The notes under the pieces are model-generated. The model was given only the letters and a program-made list of their open reading frames with translations. It searched no databases and was not told the origin of the DNA. From assembly GCA_032719365.1 (NCBI GenBank), contig CM064870.1:28785066-28849065 (forward strand): a DNA stretch of 64,000 bases. The letters run 5' to 3'. The position numbers and the translations under genes were made by a program. Source of the DNA: Prinsepia uniflora. Its lineage: Eukaryota > Streptophyta > Magnoliopsida > Rosales > Rosaceae. Positions 60,292-64,000 of this stretch are shown one piece after another. Each line of letters begins with the position of its first letter. Position 1 is the stretch's first letter.

Positions 60292-63200
60292 ACCTACCCC
60301 CCTTAAAGAATTTCGTCCTTGAAATTCCAATTAGTAGGAGCCAAAATATTTTCCCGAAGAAACATGTTTAAGATGAACTCGAAACAAAATCAATCCTCAA
60401 CCGGGTATAAGTCATATCCCGCTTATAGAAATCATACTTCCAGTCTCAACCTCGGTAAGAATCCCTTCCCTATGGGCAGTCATACCACACACAGGCTCGA
60501 AATACATAGCCTAGCTCACGTTCGAGTCCACACAATCCAAGATACACAAGAATCAGTCAGATCTTCTTGTTTACATGTCATCCACTCGTGACATGATCCA
60601 ATAGCTAAATCCTCACCTATGTCATCAGGCCACCTGGCCAATAAACTCATAAGGTTCAATAGTTCGGGGACTCATTCCCTTCACTAGGTCAATTACACCA
60701 TATCCCTTTCCCAAGGTCACTATGTATGATAATTTTATCATTTCCTCCTGATTCCTTCCTATTGCCAATAAGCACTCAGTATAATCATTCGTACTATACT
60801 ACAAGGCACATCCCTTTCTTAACTTCGACTCCACCATACGCCAAGTATGGTCCTGCAGTTGGACGCCAACCGTCCAAGTTATCAGAAATCATGTACTACT
60901 CCAATCCTGTGGAGTTCCATAACTAACAGGATTTCACCTATCCTTAGGTTATCAAACATAAAAATCCTCTTCCCAAATAGTACCTGATCCGCCAATGTGG
61001 TCGTAATCTCAATATATTCCGACCATCACCTTATCACGCATTAAGCCTTTCTTTTTATCCATTATTACTAATCCTGATGGTCGATACAGTACTCGTACAT
61101 TCCTTCCCAAGGGTATATGACCTCTGTACACTCAACCCTGTGGGTCGATCTCAACTCATATAAGGAAGGTCAACTTCTGAGGGTTTAACTAGCATCAACA
61201 CCCGACTCACCGAATCCTAAATCTCATAGTGAGTGATCGAACATAAGTCACCGTTTCTCCACTTGTAACCATTCTATCTCAGTTCTCATTTCCAATAATT
61301 CTGACCTCCTTCCAGGTCAATCACCATAACTGGAAAAACATGGTAGAGAACCCCCCTACAATCCTCTGTGGTCTCCATAAAATCTCAGACCAACTCATGT
61401 TCCCCAAACCTATAGTCTATCAGACCTAACACTTATTCAACTATCTCTCTCTGAGGGCATTGACTACATCTGCTCAGTATTTTACACATCCATCGGTACA
61501 TGTAAGTACACCAACCAACCAATCATCAATCCTGGTACCATACGCCATCTAAATGTGGTCAGACTACCCGACTCCTCATCTCCCAACTATAACTAGTCCA
61601 TTTGGCTATCCAAGGGTACCACCATCAATTAACCTTAGCCATACCAAGTCCAGACATTATCCTTTTCTCTCTTTTACTCAAAATCGACAATCACCACTAT
61701 GTTAGCCTCTCTTAATAAGGTCATTAATCACAACCTTCCCATGAAACCACAAATCCTTAACTTGTGATACGGGATACTTATCCCATACTGTTACCTTATT
61801 AAGTTGTCCATAATCAACATGTAAACTCGGATCATTGTAAACTCACTTTCTCATCCTGACAACCCTCATGAATATGTTGAGAAACCTGGGCATCCTCAGC
61901 CCTCCCTAGGCATCCCATCCACTAAGCACATACACCACACATGTGACCAACAAACTTGAGTACCCCATACTAACCATCTATTGGTTGGGGGGGATCAAGA
62001 TCATCCTAGAGGGTAACACCCTCGAGTCTCCCGAAAACATAACCCCTGGAATCCTAGATTCCACATATCACTTCCTAATCAGCATACTCGATAGAGTTCT
62101 CATGAGCCATCAACCCATCCAATCCAAGGATTACATCCAATCTAACCAAATCTAAGACAGCCACTAGGCGAATGATACCAGTCACCCTGGGTAACCTCAC
62201 AACAAGAGGTCTACCCCCCTTAAGTCTCACCAAATTTTACCATATATAATTACCAAGGTTACCATATAACTAATATCAACGTATCACATCGGTAACTCTA
62301 GTCAGTCCAACGACTTCCATACCATAACCAATCACATATAACACCATACCCGTCCAATGGCCAATCTCAAGACATGGAAGAGTGGATAGCTCGAGACCTA
62401 CCAAGTACATACTTTCTGGTTAAACCTACGTCATGACCACAAGTAATAGGTATCCAAGTCATCACTCCAGGGCTACTCAGGCTTCCTACGAAGGACTTGC
62501 AAATCCCCGGGTATGTGGACCCAATCGACCACGCCCCTATGGTCCATCACAGGCCCCACCAACTCTTCCCTCACCGGTCATATCAACAGTCAATATAGGA
62601 GCCAATCCTCACTCAACCACACCCCAACAGTGCCATCTCACTATATCAATCAATCTATATAACCATTTCTTTATGATGTGACAAGACGACCCACAATCAT
62701 AATTATTACCCTTATCACTTCACCTCCCACTGGCCTATCTCCTAAGGCCAAATCTCTGTCTACCTCGGGTCTCCGCCCGAACCTCAGTCACTAATGAAAC
62801 TTACGCGTCCCACAAGTACAGTAAACAAAGGTAAGCAAAACCAATCCATCCATCAATACCTGACCCTATACCAGTCCTTGGCATCCTAAGTGCCAAACAT
62901 TCCTCAATCAGCCTTCCTGTCCCCTCTCGAGCCTTGATACCTTACCATGGCTCATCTCAAGTCTCTAACCAAAACCCTGACTCATTTTGAGTCCCACATC
63001 CACATCTTGACTCCTCTTGAGTCCAATCTCGTACCAATCAATCATGCCATCACTGATATACCAAGTCACGGAGAAAATACCAATGGTCAACCATATCTTA
63101 TACGACCGATAAGGCCTAAGAGGTATCCCATCACATTTTAGACTCTTTAAAAACGCGTTCCACTTAAGGATTTCACCGCAAATAATCCCATCACGAGTCC

Positions 63201-63436
63201 AACTTGCCCAATTATGCATCCTTTCTAGCCACCGGGCTCATTCGTCCCTGCGACCCACACAATTCTATGTCTAACAAACAGTAGACACCGATTTACATAT
63301 AGCCCTCAATCCAGGGTAAAGCTCATTCAAGATCTATCACGAGGTCTCATACAATCTCGTCTACCCGTCTCACTACCAGGTCGCGCACGAGGCTTATGTT
63401 TCGGAGGCATGATGTGGCAACAGAATCAGCAACCTA
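60292..63436 (-). mobile_element. Internal region of element A1 without recognisable pol
   Basis: About 3.1 kb between a purine-rich tract next to the 3' LTR and the primer-binding site next to the 5' LTR. Open frames are all below 100 codons on both strands. Repeated GAGTCC/ACTCATTTTGAGTCC phrases at 62,980-63,020 parallel those at 6760-6810 in the miniature element. A minus-strand ATG at 63,410 opens a gag-like start that soon stops. The size fits a LARD-type non-autonomous element or a heavily decayed copy. Confidence 0.6.
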
Positions 63437-63450
63437 GTGCCCTGATACCA
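63437..63450 (-). other. Primer-binding site of A1 (variant)
   Basis: The reverse complement reads TGGTATCAGGGCAC, one base different from the usual TGGTATCAGAGC core. It lies three bases from the LTR boundary at 63,454. Confidence 0.75.
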
Positions 63451-64000
63451 ATTTGACAGGACCGCCCTCAAAGGGACATTGATAACTGTGCCCGGTCCTG
63501 CTCCCGTCTAGAAAGTCGACTGAAGTTCCCAAATTACCTTAAGTACATGCCAAATAAGGGATAGCCACACACGTACTCACTTATGCCTCCGCCTCTCGAT
63601 CAGCCTCGTTCAACGCACCACGACCTGGAGGGTCAATAAAAACACAAAAAGTGTGAGTGGACAAAAATGAATCAGTTAATAAAACATGTTACAGAAAGAC
63701 ATTTTTACCCTCCACGTAAAACCAATGCATGCATTCGAAAATCATTTCCTAATCCATTTCATTTTCCAATATAAGAAAATCGTGTATGAAAATCAAAATC
63801 ATTTTCCTTTGCTCAGACCTCGGCCTTAGCCTGAAACCATAAACACGGGGTATCAGCCCAAAATCATGAATCAAAAGCCAAGTACATGACATAACCCAAA
63901 ATCCATCAAGTCATATAAACCGGGCCATTGCCCAACACATCCGACACATTAGAAATCAACAGCAATTCACAAGTCAATCAATCTGCTGGATCTCAAGTGC

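Larger units (their letters stand above)
47238..64000 (-). mobile_element. Minus-strand Ty3/gypsy element A1, large, non-autonomous, host of several nested insertions; runs off the window
   Basis: Its 3' LTR (minus orientation) is made of 47,238-48,463 and 58,388-60,291, split by element B1. Its 5' LTR starts at 63,454 and runs past the window end. The first 540 bp of both LTRs are nearly identical (TGACAGGACCGC.., AGGGATAGCCACACACGTACTC, GGAGGGTCAATAAAAACAC). The inner end of the 3' LTR (TGTAAAGACCCGG on the minus strand) is followed on the minus strand's upstream side by a purine tract AAGGGGGGTAGGTTG (about 60,290-60,305). The internal region (about 3.1 kb) shows no protease, RT or integrase, only a gag-like start. 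The left flank TGTGA (47,233-47,237) would be its target duplication, but the other side is outside the window. Confidence 0.8.

Noticed and set aside
1..64000. CRISPR arrays, bacterial operons, riboswitches and tRNA genes
   Set aside because: None of the expected patterns is present, and the genes are of plant nuclear type. Short tRNA-like matches are primer-binding sites only.

Overview
This is a plant nuclear window, almost certainly from a eudicot. The evidence is intron-containing plant genes (a circadian pseudo-response regulator with a CCT domain, plastid ribosome factor PSRP1, a plastid mTERF protein), AT-rich intergenic DNA, and a very large load of Ty1/copia and Ty3/gypsy LTR retrotransposons. 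I cannot name the species.

Layout. (1) 1-20,850 is a repeat graveyard. It holds a 1.14-kb tandem duplication at the left edge, copia-type LTR relics, a 130-bp tandem array, a degenerate gag-like ORF, and a miniature Ty3 derivative (6.3-9.0 kb) with a nested solo LTR. It also holds two minus-strand copia elements, one split by a 3.8-kb Ty3 insertion and one carrying a 168-bp palindromic mini-element with a perfect target duplication. (2) 21,400-41,400 is the gene island: a Nudix-like protein (+), an NDR1/HIN1-like LEA-2 membrane protein (-), a PRR5-type clock protein (-, 7 exons), PSRP1 (+, 5 exons), an mTERF protein of the mTERF8/pTAC15 type (-, 2 exons) and a conserved plant protein of unknown function (-, 2 exons). 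(3) 42,300-64,000 is a deep nest of retrotransposons. A copia element is split by one solo LTR and cut by a minus-strand Ty3 element. The 3' LTR of that Ty3 element contains a plus-strand LTR, which contains another plus-strand Ty3 element with gag, whose LTR contains a minus-strand solo LTR. Exact or near-exact 5-bp target duplications mark four of the insertions discussed here.

How the genes relate. PRR5 and PSRP1 are divergent neighbours, 2.4 kb apart at their start codons. From memory, APRR5 (At5g24470) and the PSRP1 gene (At5g24490) are also close neighbours in Arabidopsis, so this looks like conserved microsynteny. PSRP1 and the mTERF gene converge, and both act in plastid gene expression. 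The DNA upstream of PRR5 carries two full evening elements and three shorter matches, as expected for a target of CCA1/LHY/RVE-type regulators. Exon boundaries were inferred by hand from GT/AG sites, reading frame and family homology; no alignment or expression data were available.
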